A stretch of 64,000 nucleotides of DNA from Ancrocorticia sp047602305 (lineage in GTDB: Bacteria; Actinomycetota; Actinomycetes; Actinomycetales; Actinomycetaceae), in the NCBI GenBank assembly GCA_047602305.1, contig JASGHO010000001.1:3596001-3660000 (forward strand), in the 5' to 3' direction. Made by a program: the position numbers and the translations under genes. Of the stretch, positions 1-8,457 are shown piece by piece (the first letter of the stretch is position 1; every line of letters begins with the position of its first letter). A model generated the notes under the pieces. That model had not been told where the DNA came from. It worked only from the letters and a program-made list of their open reading frames with translations, and did not search any database.

Positions 1-473
1 TCCTGGGCCGGGTTGTGCGAAGCTGTCACCATGACGCCGGCGTCGGCATTGAGATGACGCACCGCGAAAGCCAGCAGAGGGGTGGGCAGCTCGCGCGGCA
101 TGATGAGCGCGCGGATGCCAGCGGCGGTGGCGATGGCTGCGGTGTCCTCGGCGAACTCGCGCGAGTGGTAGCGGGCATCGTTGCCAACCACGATGAGGGC
201 GTCGTCGCCCACTTTCTCCTTGAGGTAGGCGACCAGTCCCGCTGCCGCGCGGCGCACCACCGCGCGATTCATACGGAAGGGGCCGGGGGCCATGGCGCCG
301 CGCAATCCGGCGGTTCCGAACTGCAGCGGTCCGGAGAAGCGGTCGGAGATTTCGACAATCGCGGCGTCGTCGCCGCCTTCAGCCTTCTCCAACAGCGCGC
401 TGAGCTCCACGCGATCCTCTTCTGAGGGATCGTGGGCAATCCAGTCGCGAACTTCGCTTGCGTTGTACGTCAT
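1..473 (-). CDS. Phosphomannomutase/phosphoglucomutase family, N-terminal part (runs off the left edge)
   Basis: An alpha-D-phosphohexomutase interconverts sugar 1- and 6-phosphates in the cytoplasm. The minus-strand frame begins MTYNASEVRDWI at 473 and stays open to base 1. It contains FGTAGLRGAMAPGPFRMN, the N-terminal substrate-binding region of this family, and near the edge VMVTASHNPAQ, the loop with the phosphorylated catalytic serine. About 157 residues are visible of a protein that is usually 550 or so. Its ATG overlaps the last base of the upstream phosphorylase stop codon (TAATG), so the two genes are translationally coupled. That fits salvage, because ribose 1-phosphate released by the phosphorylase needs a mutase. 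Exact sugar specificity cannot be told. Confidence 0.9.
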   Translation of the reverse strand, partial: MTYNASEVRDWIAHDPSEEDRVELSALLEKAEGGDDAAIVEISDRFSGPLQFGTAGLRGAMAPGPFRMNRAVVRRAAAGLVAYLKEKVGDDALIVVGNDARYHSREFAEDTAAIATAAGIRALIMPRELPTPLLAFAVRHLNADAGVMVTASHNPAQ

Positions 474-1297
474 TACTTCTCCTCGGTGATGCGGGCGATG
501 ATTGCTGCGAGCAGCTTGGAAATGCGCGGTCCTGCCTCGCGGCCTGCCTCCAGCACTTCGGCGTGGTTGAGGGACTGGCCGGGAGCGAAACCGGCGGCGT
601 GGTTGGTCACGAGCGAGATGCCGAGGACTTCCAGGCCAGCTTCCTTGGCGGCGATGGTCTCCAGAGCGGTGGACATGCCCACAAGATCGGCACCCAGGAG
701 GCGTGCCATCTTAACTTCGGCGGGAGTCTCGTAGTGGGGTCCGGGGAACTGTGCATAAACACCCTCGGGAAGATCGGCATCGATCTCGTGCGCGAGGTCG
801 CGCAGGCGCTGGGCGTAGGCATCGGAGAGGTCCACGAAGGTGGCACCGACGATGGGGGAGGTGGCGGTCAGGTTGAGGTGGTCGCGAATGAGGACGGCGG
901 TTCCCGGACCCCACTCGGGCACGGTGCTTCCGCAACCGTTGGTGAGGACGGCGATCTTGGCTCCGGTGGCAGCGGCAGTGCGGACACCGTGAGCGACGGC
1001 GGCCACGCCCTTGCCCTCGTAGTAGTGGGTGCGAGCACCCAAAACCAGTGCGTGATGGCCAGATTCGAGGCGAATGGTCGTGAGGACACCCGAGTGGCCC
1101 TGAACGCCCGAAACGGAGAATCCGGGAATCTCGGAGGCGGGGATTTCGGCGACGGTCTCTCCAATGAGCTCCGCTGCACCGCCCCACCCGGAACCGAGAG
1201 TCAATGCGATGTCATGGTGCGCAACTCCGGTGCGCTCGGCGATGACTTCCGCTGCTTGTGCGGCGAGTTCCGCCGGTGATGTTGTAGTTTTTTCCAT
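473..1297 (-). CDS. punA: Purine nucleoside phosphorylase
   Basis: This enzyme splits purine nucleosides with phosphate into free base and (deoxy)ribose 1-phosphate. The 274-residue protein matches the trimeric PNP/MTAP family in length. Visible motifs are the phosphate loop TLGSGWGG near residue 34, GHSG, GPHYETPAEV near 185, the nucleoside-pocket GMSTALET and the base-recognition VTNHAAG. It leads a two-gene unit with the sugar phosphomutase, whose start overlaps its stop by one base. It diverges from dapE across 148 bases, where their promoters must lie. The choice between guanosine/inosine and methylthioadenosine substrates is inferred: the VTNHAAG asparagine favours 6-oxopurines. Confidence 0.92.
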   Translation of the reverse strand: MEKTTTSPAELAAQAAEVIAERTGVAHHDIALTLGSGWGGAAELIGETVAEIPASEIPGFSVSGVQGHSGVLTTIRLESGHHALVLGARTHYYEGKGVAAVAHGVRTAAATGAKIAVLTNGCGSTVPEWGPGTAVLIRDHLNLTATSPIVGATFVDLSDAYAQRLRDLAHEIDADLPEGVYAQFPGPHYETPAEVKMARLLGADLVGMSTALETIAAKEAGLEVLGISLVTNHAAGFAPGQSLNHAEVLEAGREAGPRISKLLAAIIARITEEK

Positions 1298-1445
1298 GAA
1301 CCAACGCTACCCTTCTTCCGGGCCCTTTGCATCCCGATTCGGAAACCGTCCAAATACGCCATAGTATCATTGACCATATTTTGAGACGGGGTCCAGGATG
1401 GTCCTGTGTGCGTTCGCCGAAACATACGGGCGGTAAAATCGCCCC

Positions 1446-2567
1446 ATGAACTTGCCTGATGATGTCGTCGCCCTTGCCGCCCACCTAGTCGATATCCCCT
1501 CGGTCTCGGGGGACGAGCGCCATATCGCCGACGTCGTCGAAGAGGCGCTGCGTTCGCTGCCTCACCTGGAGGTGTTGCGCGATGGCGACGCCGTCCTCGC
1601 CCGCACCAACCTCGGCCGGGACACCCGCGTCATTCTTGCCGGTCATCTCGATACGGTCCCGATTGCCCGCAACGTTCCCGGGGTCCTCACAAGCGAGCCG
1701 ATCTCGGCCGATGGCGCGGCGCCGTCGTCGTGCGAACAGGCGGACGCAACCACGCTGTGGGGGCGCGGGTCGGTCGATATGAAGGCGGGAGACGCCGTCT
1801 TTCTACAGCTGGCGCGCGAACTCACCGAGCCGCGCATGGACGTCACCTGGGCGTTCTACGATCACGAGGAAGTGGAAGCGACCCTCAACGGTCTGGGCCG
1901 GATTCAGCGCAACCACCCCGAGTGGCTGGTGGCGGATCTGGCGGTGCTCGGTGAGCCGACCAACGGTGGAATTGAGGGTGGCTGCAACGGAACGATGCGC
2001 CTGAACGTCAGCACCCGCGGGGTTGCGGCGCACTCGGCGCGGCCGTGGATGGGGGTGAACGCGGTGCACGCCCAGGCCGAGGTACTGCGGCGCCTGGCCA
2101 CCTGGGAGCCGGAGACCCGCGAGGTCGGTGGGCTTGCGTTCAAGGAGTCGCTGCTTGCCGTGGGTATTCGGGGCGGGGGTGCGCAGAATTCGGTTCCTGA
2201 TTCGGCGACGACGATCGTCAACTTCCGTTTCGCCCCTGACCGCAGCCCGGAGCAGGCCGAGCAGCACGTGCGCGACGTCTTCGCTGATCTCGACGTGCAG
2301 ATCGACGTGACCGACTGCGCCGCGGGGGCGCTGCCCGGAATGGACCACGCGGAGTTCCAGCGGCTCAGCGATCTTCTTCAGGAAACCGGTGTGGGGGCTC
2401 CCACGGCCAAGCTCGGGTGGACGGATGTTTCGCGATTCTCAGCGCTGGGTGTCCCCGCCATCAACTGTGGGCCCGGCGATCCGACGCTGGCCCACAAGCA
2501 GGACGAAGCCTGCCCGACCCAGCAAATCTGGAATCTTTACAGGGTATTTTCCTCGTGGTTGATGTGA
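1446..2567 (+). CDS. dapE: Succinyl-diaminopimelate desuccinylase
   Basis: DapE hydrolyses N-succinyl-LL-diaminopimelate to succinate and LL-diaminopimelate, in the lysine and peptidoglycan pathway. The 373-residue protein shows the zinc ligands of the M20 family in order: AGHLDTVP near residue 67, GRGSVDMKAG near 105 with the shared aspartate, DHEEVE near 140 with the catalytic glutamate pair, GEPTNGGIEGG near 170, and a final HKQDE histidine near 350. The length is normal for the actinobacterial form. It is preceded by a divergent purA-salvage pair and followed 30 bases later by a LOG-family gene on the same strand. Confidence 0.93.
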   Translation: MNLPDDVVALAAHLVDIPSVSGDERHIADVVEEALRSLPHLEVLRDGDAVLARTNLGRDTRVILAGHLDTVPIARNVPGVLTSEPISADGAAPSSCEQADATTLWGRGSVDMKAGDAVFLQLARELTEPRMDVTWAFYDHEEVEATLNGLGRIQRNHPEWLVADLAVLGEPTNGGIEGGCNGTMRLNVSTRGVAAHSARPWMGVNAVHAQAEVLRRLATWEPETREVGGLAFKESLLAVGIRGGGAQNSVPDSATTIVNFRFAPDRSPEQAEQHVRDVFADLDVQIDVTDCAAGALPGMDHAEFQRLSDLLQETGVGAPTAKLGWTDVSRFSALGVPAINCGPGDPTLAHKQDEACPTQQIWNLYRVFSSWLM

Positions 2568-2597
2568 TGAAGGCCTCAAACGTGCCACACTAGATCT

Positions 2598-3587
2598 ATG
2601 ACTTCACAACCACGATTCCATCAGCGCGGCCCAGCACTTCTTCGCGGCGAGCAGATCCCGGACCGAACGGCCGATGCCTCGCTCCTTGCTCCGGAGGTGG
2701 GGTCGGCGTGGTCGCGCCAGGACCCGTGGCGCGTTATGCGGATCCAGGCGGAGTTCGTCGAGGGCTTTGGCACGCTTGCCGATCTCGGCCCGTGCGTATC
2801 CGTTTTTGGATCGGCGCGCACCAAGCGGGATGACCCCATCTATCACCTCACCGAAGAAGTCGGGCGGTTGCTGGTCGCGGAAGGCCTCGGCGTGATCACC
2901 GGTGGCGGGCCCGGCGTGATGGAGGCGGCCAACAAGGGCGCCTCGGAAGCCGGTGGCACGTCGGTTGGTCTGGGAATCGAGCTGCCCTTCGAGCAAGGGA
3001 TGAACGATTACGTCAATCTCGGCATCAACTTCCGCTACTTCTTTGTGCGCAAGACGATGTTCGTCAAGTACGCGCTGGGATTCGTGGTGATGCCGGGTGG
3101 TTTCGGAACCCTCGACGAACTCTTTGAAGCCGTCACACTGGTCCAGACCCGAAAAGTCTCCTCCTTCCCCATCGTGCTGGTGGGCTCGGAATACTGGGGC
3201 GGCTTGGTGGATTGGATCCGCGAAACGCTGATCGGCTCCGGGATGGCGAGTCAGGCTGATCAATACCTGCTCACCGTAGTGGATACGCCGGAGGAGGCAG
3301 TGGCCGTGGTGCGCCAGGGCATTCACAACCTCGCCAACGCGCGGCGTGGGGGAGCGGCGGGTAACGGCGACGACGGCGCGGCGCGGACGCCATCGTCCCG
3401 GATGCGCGGGAAGATCGTGCGCAAGAACGGGGCGGCGGGGAATGGTGCGGCTAGCAATGGTGCAGTTGGGAATGGCTCGTCGGGCAATGGCGGTGCTGCG
3501 AACGGGACTGTTAACGGAGCCGGGAACGGAACTCTTAACGGAGCCGGGATTGACGACTTGACCGGCAATCGATACCACCCGGACTGA
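2598..3587 (+). CDS. LOG/TIGR00730 family Rossmann-fold protein with low-complexity tail
   Basis: This family includes cytokinin-activating phosphoribohydrolases, which release free base from nucleoside 5'-monophosphates. The signature GGGPGVMEAANKGA lies near residue 100 and PGGFGTLDELFE near 165, and both active-site motifs are intact. The actinobacterial members next to dapE normally end soon after the fold. Here the protein runs to 329 residues with about 90 extra. The last 50 are almost all Gly, Asn, Ala and Ser in NGA/GNG-like repeats, followed by a short polar end. The tail is encoded by imperfect direct repeats and is probably disordered. The physiological substrate is not known for most bacterial members. 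Confidence 0.88.
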   Translation: MTSQPRFHQRGPALLRGEQIPDRTADASLLAPEVGSAWSRQDPWRVMRIQAEFVEGFGTLADLGPCVSVFGSARTKRDDPIYHLTEEVGRLLVAEGLGVITGGGPGVMEAANKGASEAGGTSVGLGIELPFEQGMNDYVNLGINFRYFFVRKTMFVKYALGFVVMPGGFGTLDELFEAVTLVQTRKVSSFPIVLVGSEYWGGLVDWIRETLIGSGMASQADQYLLTVVDTPEEAVAVVRQGIHNLANARRGGAAGNGDDGAARTPSSRMRGKIVRKNGAAGNGAASNGAVGNGSSGNGGAANGTVNGAGNGTLNGAGIDDLTGNRYHPD

Positions 3588-3725
3588 TGGCGTTCGGCCC
3601 TGGAATTGCTGGCGGTCTGATCGGGCCCCACACCATCCCGACCAAGTCCCAACCACATCCCGACTAAGCCCGAAGTGGCTGCGCTCGGTCACGATTTGAA
3701 CGATTCTTGGCTTGGAAGCTCAACA

Positions 3726-3757
3726 TTGACCCAATGAGCGGGTTCGCTCGGTATAAT
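3726..3757 (+). promoter_or_regulatory. Predicted promoter of the DUF3117 gene
   Basis: A perfect TATAAT lies at 3752-3757, 45 bases before the ATG. TTGACC lies upstream at 3726-3731. The 20-base gap between them is longer than the usual 17, so the -10 element is the stronger part of this call. It is followed by AGGAATG-like ribosome-binding sequence before the start. Confidence 0.5.
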
Positions 3758-3801
3758 GATGGTGTTGTCGGTACCACTCCGCCGACGGGAAGGAATGCAG
3801 C

Positions 3802-3969
3802 ATGGCAGCCATGAAGCCTCGTACAGGGGATGGACCCCTCGAAGTTGAGCGTGAAGGACGCGGCATCGTCGTCCGAATCCCCGTTGACGGCGGCGGTAGG
3901 CTCGTTCTCGAATTGAACGATGAAGAGGCAGCAGGTCTCAAGGAAGCACTCGCGGCAATCGAGCGCTGA
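3802..3969 (+). CDS. DUF3117 small conserved actinobacterial protein
   Basis: This is a 55-residue protein beginning MAAMKPRTGDGPLEVEREGR and continuing with GIVVRIPVDGGGRLVLEL and EEAAGLKEAL. It matches the DUF3117 family, which is near-universal in actinobacteria and has no established function. The start is supported by GGAAGGAATGCAGC upstream. The gene stands alone, with its own predicted promoter and a strong hairpin terminator 12 bases after the stop, so it appears to be a highly expressed single-gene unit. Confidence 0.9.
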   Translation: MAAMKPRTGDGPLEVEREGRGIVVRIPVDGGGRLVLELNDEEAAGLKEALAAIER

Positions 3970-3980
3970 GTTTCAACGTT

Positions 3981-4012
3981 GAAAGGGAGCACCCGCTCGG
4001 GTGCTCCCTTTC
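3981..4012 (+). terminator. Intrinsic terminator after the DUF3117 gene
   Basis: A perfect 14-bp stem (GAAAGGGAGCACCC paired with GGGTGCTCCCTTTC) closes a four-base loop. The thymine tract after it is short, as is common in actinobacteria. Confidence 0.85.
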
Positions 4013-4128
4013 GCTATTCCCGGGTTGGTGCGGGCAGGTGCCGAACGTGAACCCCGGCGAAGAGGTCACAGTATCGTGGACAGGGCGCCAACCAGCCGTG
4101 ACCTCTTCCTGGGACCGTCACCTCTTTG

Positions 4129-4200
4129 CTCGGCCACCCATCTCTACTCGGCCACCCGTCTCTACTCGGTCAACCGTCTCTGTTCGGCCAGCCGTCCCGG
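4129..4200. repeat. Four imperfect 18-bp tandem repeats
   Basis: Units of the form CTCGGCCACCCGTCTCTA follow each other at 4129, 4147, 4165 and 4183, the last two more diverged. They lie in the 270-base gap between the DUF3117 terminator and the convergent methyltransferase gene. No protein-coding frame around them looks real. Confidence 0.75.
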
Positions 4201-4284
4201 CGCCGTCGTCCTAGACGTGTACGGCTGGGAACTTTCCGACAATCCACAGTAAGTGTGGTTTATCCGAATGGAAAGATAGAACCC

Positions 4285-4914
4285 TCAGCGCAGCATCGCG
4301 AGCAGCAGGCCGTCGCCCACCGGAACCAGCGAGGTGCGCAGATCGCTTGACTCGAGAAGGTCCTTGCAGAGGTTACGCATTGTGACCACGGCGATCTCGC
4401 GCCGCGCCGGGTCAGCGACCTTGCCGCCCATGAGGGTGTGCGCCAGGATCAAGAGACCGCCGGGGCGGAGCATGCGCAGTGCTTCCTGGACGTCGCCGGG
4501 GGCTTCCAGCGGGTCGCCGTCGAGCAATACGAGATCGTAGGAGCGATCTGCGAGGCGGGGCAGGATGTCCGCACTGCGACCATTGATGATGCGGGCGCGA
4601 CCTGCGCGAATACCGGCCTCAGAGAAGTTGGTGCGGGCGCAGTGCTGGGCCTCGGATTCGACGTCGATGGTGGTCAACATGATGTCGGAGGTAGCGCGCA
4701 GCAGGGCGAGGCCGGAAGCGCCGGTTCCCGTGCCCACTTCGACCGCCGAGCGGACCCGCCCCGATGCGGCAATGACGCCAAGAAGTGCGCAGGTGGCGGG
4801 GGAGAGTGCGGGGATGTCGTATTCCCGAGCCTGCTGGCGAGCCTTCAAGCTGATGGCATCTTCAACGCAGACGTCCTCGGTGTAGGCCCACGACTGGGTC
4901 TGATCGGCAGGCAT
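4285..4914 (-). CDS. Class I SAM-dependent O-methyltransferase (Rv1220c-like)
   Basis: This 209-residue protein resembles the small-molecule O-methyltransferase family related to catechol and caffeoyl-CoA enzymes. It has the SAM-binding loop SAVEVGTGTGASGLALL near residue 55, an acidic TTIDVES, and the metal- or substrate-binding stretch DLVLLDGDP near 125 followed by LRPGGLLIL. I took the start at 4914 (MPADQTQSW) because AGAGGAGCC sits just upstream; a longer frame to 5076 has no ribosome-binding site. The acceptor is unknown. Its grouping with Mrp, DUF1003 and MgtE-like genes resembles the mycobacterial Rv1220c-Rv1232c neighbourhood. Confidence 0.85.
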   Translation of the reverse strand: MPADQTQSWAYTEDVCVEDAISLKARQQAREYDIPALSPATCALLGVIAASGRVRSAVEVGTGTGASGLALLRATSDIMLTTIDVESEAQHCARTNFSEAGIRAGRARIINGRSADILPRLADRSYDLVLLDGDPLEAPGDVQEALRMLRPGGLLILAHTLMGGKVADPARREIAVVTMRNLCKDLLESSDLRTSLVPVGDGLLLAMLR

Positions 4915-5117
4915 GAGGCTCCTCTTGGTAAGTGATATCCGGGCAATCCCTATCGTACGCCAGAAGGGAGCCGGTGATCCGCGAGATTCACCAGCTCCCT
5001 TGAGGAGTTTGTGTTCAGATTTTTCGACGACGACGCAGCCCGAAGTGTGAAAGCTTGCTTTCACGACTGAGGGCAAGGAAGTCGGCTGTCATCGAAGATG
5101 CACGACGACGCAGCCCG

Positions 5118-6239
5118 TCAGAGCGGCGTGACTCCGAGGCCGCGGCCAGCGAGGTTGCGTGAACGGTGCGCGAGCCCGTCGGCGATCTTGCGCAGCTCCA
5201 CCTGGGCACGCGAGTCGCCGCCCTGAACGGCCCAGGGGGTGCCGTTGTCTCCGCCTTCGCGGATCTCGGTTTCGAGCGGGATCTCGCCGAGCAGAGGCAC
5301 CTCGTAGCCGAGCAGGCTGGAGAGCTGTGCCGCCACAGTCTGGCCGCCGCCGCTACCGAAGATGGCGTTCTTGGAGCCGTCGGGCATGGCCAGGTAGGAC
5401 ATGTTCTCGATGACGCCGGTGACGCGCTGACCGGTTTGCTTGGCAATCTGCCCGGCGCGCTCGGCCACCTCCGCGGCCGCAGCCTGCGGGGTGGTCACGA
5501 CGATCACTTCGGACTTGGGGATGAGCTGAGCAACGGAGAGCGCGATGTCGCCGGTGCCCGGGGGAAGGTCAAGTAGCAGTACATCGAGATCGCCCCAGAA
5601 GACGTCGGAGCAGAACTGCTCCAGGGCGCGGTGCAGCATGGGCCCGCGCCAGATCACCGGAGAGTTGTCCGGGATGAACATCCCGATGGACATGACCTTC
5701 ACGCCGTGAGCAACCGGCGGAATGATCATGTCGTCAATTCCCTGAACCGGGGTATCGACGCCCAGCATGCGCGGAATGGAGAAACCGTAGATATCCGCGT
5801 CCACCAGGCCCACCTTGAGGCCCTGGGCCGCAAGGGCGGCTGCGAGGTTTGCGGAGACAGAGGACTTACCCACCCCGCCCTTGCCCGAAGCAATGGCGTA
5901 GACGCGCGTGAGTGAACCAGATTCCGAGAAGGGGTTCTTGCGCTCGACAGCGCCACCGCGCAGCTTGGACTGCAGTGCGGCCCGCTGCTCCTTGTTCATG
6001 GAACCCATCGTCACGTTGACGGCGGTGACGCCGTCGAGCGCCGCGACGGTCTTTTGAACATCGGCATGGATGGTGTCACGGAGCGGACACCCTGCGGTGG
6101 TGAGCAGGATGTGAACGGAAACGACGCCGGCGTCGCTCACCTGGACATCATCGACCATGTCGAGTTCGGTAATGGGGCGGCGAATCTCCGGGTCGATAAC
6201 ACTCTCGAGACTTTTGCGAATCTCATCGGGGGTAATCAT
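5118..6239 (-). CDS. mrp: Mrp/ApbC-type P-loop ATPase, iron-sulfur cluster carrier
   Basis: Mrp proteins bind and pass on iron-sulfur clusters in the cytoplasm. Residues 1-90 form a MIP18/DUF59 domain (VIDPEIRRPITELDMV). After it comes the deviant Walker A AIASGKGGVGKSSVSANLA, then LVDADIYGFSIPRMLG and the switch motif LLLDLPPGTGD. The usual C-terminal CxxC of cluster scaffolds is not seen in the part I read, and the last 20 residues are basic. The start at 6239 (MITPDEIRKSL) has GAAGAG close upstream; two further ATG codons at 6248 and 6260 are possible. It is followed downstream by the methyltransferase gene, 203 bases away. Confidence 0.88.
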   Translation of the reverse strand: MITPDEIRKSLESVIDPEIRRPITELDMVDDVQVSDAGVVSVHILLTTAGCPLRDTIHADVQKTVAALDGVTAVNVTMGSMNKEQRAALQSKLRGGAVERKNPFSESGSLTRVYAIASGKGGVGKSSVSANLAAALAAQGLKVGLVDADIYGFSIPRMLGVDTPVQGIDDMIIPPVAHGVKVMSIGMFIPDNSPVIWRGPMLHRALEQFCSDVFWGDLDVLLLDLPPGTGDIALSVAQLIPKSEVIVVTTPQAAAAEVAERAGQIAKQTGQRVTGVIENMSYLAMPDGSKNAIFGSGGGQTVAAQLSSLLGYEVPLLGEIPLETEIREGGDNGTPWAVQGGDSRAQVELRKIADGLAHRSRNLAGRGLGVTPL

Positions 6240-6342
6240 GCTCTTCATGCTACTCGCCACGGCCTAGGACTTGCGAACGGCTGGGGCTTCCTCACAGCGC
6301 ACGGCGAATATGCTGCTCGTTACCGCAGGTGCCCCTGCCTTC

Positions 6343-6930
6343 TTACTTTCCGCCTTCGTCGCTCTCTTCTTCGGAGGCATCGCGCTGCGCCCACACTGCG
6401 TCCAGCTCGGCCTGCAGCTCGGCGATACGCTGGTCGCGTTCGGCGAGGCGCTCTTCGCGGTCGCGCTCGAACTCTTCCAGCACGTCGCGTAGCTCGGAGC
6501 GGACGAAGTCGCGGGTGGCCACTTCGCCGAGGGACATGCGCAGACCGGCGATTTCGCGAGTGAGGTACTCGGTATCCGCGAGGTTGCGTTCGGCGCGCTG
6601 GCGATCCTGTTCGGCGCTCACGCGGTCGCGATCGTCCTGGCGATTCTGCGCCAGAAGGATCAGCGGCGCCGAATAGGAGGCCTGCAAGGACAGCATGAGG
6701 GTGAGCGCGGTGAACCCGAGTGCTGCCGAATCGAAGCGCAGCGGTTCAGGTGCGAACGTGTTCCAGCAAATCCAGATCACCACGAAGACCGTGAGGTAGA
6801 CGAGGAAGCGCGCGGTTCCGGTGAAGCGTGCGATCTGCTCGGCCACACGGCCGGAGGCGTCCGAATCCGGGCGGTAACGGCGGCGCCAAAACCTGCTGCT
6901 GGACTCTAGCGGCTTGTCGAAATCAGACAT
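6343..6930 (-). CDS. DUF1003 membrane protein with C-terminal coiled coil
   Basis: This 195-residue protein has two membrane segments near residues 42-60 (FLVYLTVFVVIWICWNTF) and 70-88 (LGFTALTLMLSLQASYSAP). The DUF1003 signature LAQNRQDDRDR follows, and then about 85 residues of charged heptad-like sequence rich in Glu and Arg, probably a cytoplasmic coiled coil. The function of DUF1003 is not established. Its start overlaps the end of the MgtE-like gene by eight bases, so the two are co-translated. Confidence 0.85.
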   Translation of the reverse strand: MSDFDKPLESSSRFWRRRYRPDSDASGRVAEQIARFTGTARFLVYLTVFVVIWICWNTFAPEPLRFDSAALGFTALTLMLSLQASYSAPLILLAQNRQDDRDRVSAEQDRQRAERNLADTEYLTREIAGLRMSLGEVATRDFVRSELRDVLEEFERDREERLAERDQRIAELQAELDAVWAQRDASEEESDEGGK

Positions 6931-8308
6931 TGCGCCCCTCCTTGGTGTCTCGTGGGTTCCTGTTTACTTCGCGTGCGCCAGCGTTGCGCCCGCCACTATC
7001 GCGTGCCCCAGCATCCCGCCCGCCATCGGCCTCGCCAAAGGGAGTAAATTCCTCGTCGGTGAAGGCTTCGTCGTCGTGCTCGGTGTCGCGCCAATCCTCG
7101 GGCAACAGGTGGTCGAGGACGTCGTCGACGGAAACTGCGCCAACCAGCAGGCCCTCGTCCACGACGGGGATGGCGGTCTGGTCGTAGGTGGCGAGCAGGC
7201 GGGTGACCTGGCCGATGCTGGCGTCCGGGTGGATACCGGCCACATCCCTATCGATGATGGAGCCGATGAGCATGGACGGAGGTTCTCGCAGCGCCCGTTG
7301 CAGATGGATGGCGCCGAGATAACGGCCGGTGGGGGTTTCCAGCGGTGGGCGGCATACGAACATGATGGCGGCCAGCGCGGGCGGGATGTCGGCGCGGCGG
7401 GCGGAGGCGAGCGCCTGGGCGATGGAGGCCTCGGGCGGCAAGATGATGGGGTCGGTGGTCATGAGACCGCCGGCGGTGCGCTCGTCGTAGGTGAGCAGGC
7501 GGCGTACGTCCTCGGCCTCGTCCGGCTCCATCTTCTCCAGCAGCAGGGCCGCTTGTTCGGTGGGCAGTTCGCGGACGAGGTCGGCGGCGTCGTCGGGCTC
7601 CATGGCTTCCAGAACGTCGGCGGCGCGATCCACGTCGAGGCTGGAGAGGATCTCCACGGAGTCGTCGTCGCCCAATTCCTCCAGGACGTCGGCGAGGCGA
7701 TCGTCGGAGAGGGCGCGGGCGACGTCGCGCATCCGGTCCGGCGGCAGGTCACGCAGCACGTCGGCGACGTCGGCGGGCTTCAACTCGCCAATCTGCGCCA
7801 GAATCGCCGAGGCGCCCTGGTTGAGGACGGACTCGGACAGTCCGGTCACGGCGGACACCGGGAGCGTCTGCGAATTCGGGCCCGGCTTGCCGTTCCGCAG
7901 GGTGCGAATGTACAGCGTGGTGAGGCGCCACTCGCGGCCCCGCACGCGCTCGATTGCCGCATCGATAACGACGGCGTTCTCGCCCGTCTTCTTCAACGTC
8001 ACCCTACGATCGAGCAGCTCGCCGAGCACCAACGTCTCCGCCGGGCGGCGCGAGAAGCGGCGAATGTTGACGAGGCCGGTGGTGATCACCTGGCCGTTAT
8101 CAATGGAGGTGACGCGGGTGAGCGGCAGGAACACGCGGCGTTTACCGACCACCTCCACCACGAGACCAACGGCGAGAGGGTCCCCTTTCAACCGAAAGAG
8201 GACGACGACGTCGTACACGGTCCCCACGCGATCTCCAATGGGATCGAACACCGGGGTGCCAACGAGGCGGCCTGCATAGACGCGGTTGGAAGCATTGGAG
8301 CGAGGCAT
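6923..8308 (-). CDS. MgtE-like intracellular-domain protein with paired CBS domains, lacking the membrane channel
   Basis: The order is an N-terminal PRC-barrel-like segment (GRLVGTPVFDPIGDRVGTVYDVV), a superhelical MgtE N domain with repeats such as ADVLRDLPPDRMRDVARAL and ADVLEAMEPDDAADLVREL, then two CBS domains (LMTTDPIILPPEASIAQAL; GSIIDRDVAGIHPDASIGQV and DQTAIPVVDEGLLVGAVSVDDVL). The 461 residues contain no membrane segments, so this is the regulatory half of a magnesium channel without the pore, as in Rv1232c. It may sense magnesium or nucleotide for the adjacent DUF1003 membrane protein; that is inference. The start at 8308 (MPRSNASN) fits an AGGTG upstream better than the longer frame to 8485. 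Confidence 0.85.
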   Translation of the reverse strand: MPRSNASNRVYAGRLVGTPVFDPIGDRVGTVYDVVVLFRLKGDPLAVGLVVEVVGKRRVFLPLTRVTSIDNGQVITTGLVNIRRFSRRPAETLVLGELLDRRVTLKKTGENAVVIDAAIERVRGREWRLTTLYIRTLRNGKPGPNSQTLPVSAVTGLSESVLNQGASAILAQIGELKPADVADVLRDLPPDRMRDVARALSDDRLADVLEELGDDDSVEILSSLDVDRAADVLEAMEPDDAADLVRELPTEQAALLLEKMEPDEAEDVRRLLTYDERTAGGLMTTDPIILPPEASIAQALASARRADIPPALAAIMFVCRPPLETPTGRYLGAIHLQRALREPPSMLIGSIIDRDVAGIHPDASIGQVTRLLATYDQTAIPVVDEGLLVGAVSVDDVLDHLLPEDWRDTEHDDEAFTDEEFTPFGEADGGRDAGARDSGGRNAGAREVNRNPRDTKEGRNV

Positions 8309-8457
8309 AGCGGCACCTGTTTCTTCGGGGATGCTGTGGTGAAGGGCTCCGGTATAGACCGGGGCTGGGGAAGGCTGGGGAAGACGCGGAAGTCTGTGAA
8401 GACAGGGGAAGCGTGGAAGCCGGAAGGCGGCAGATCGGCGCCTCGTGGCTAAGAAGC

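Noticed and set aside
458..1279. Long plus-strand frames opposite the phosphorylase and other genes (also at 6914-8452 and 11698-12918)
   Set aside because: They are antisense shadows produced by high GC at third positions; the minus- or plus-strand partner has clear family motifs.
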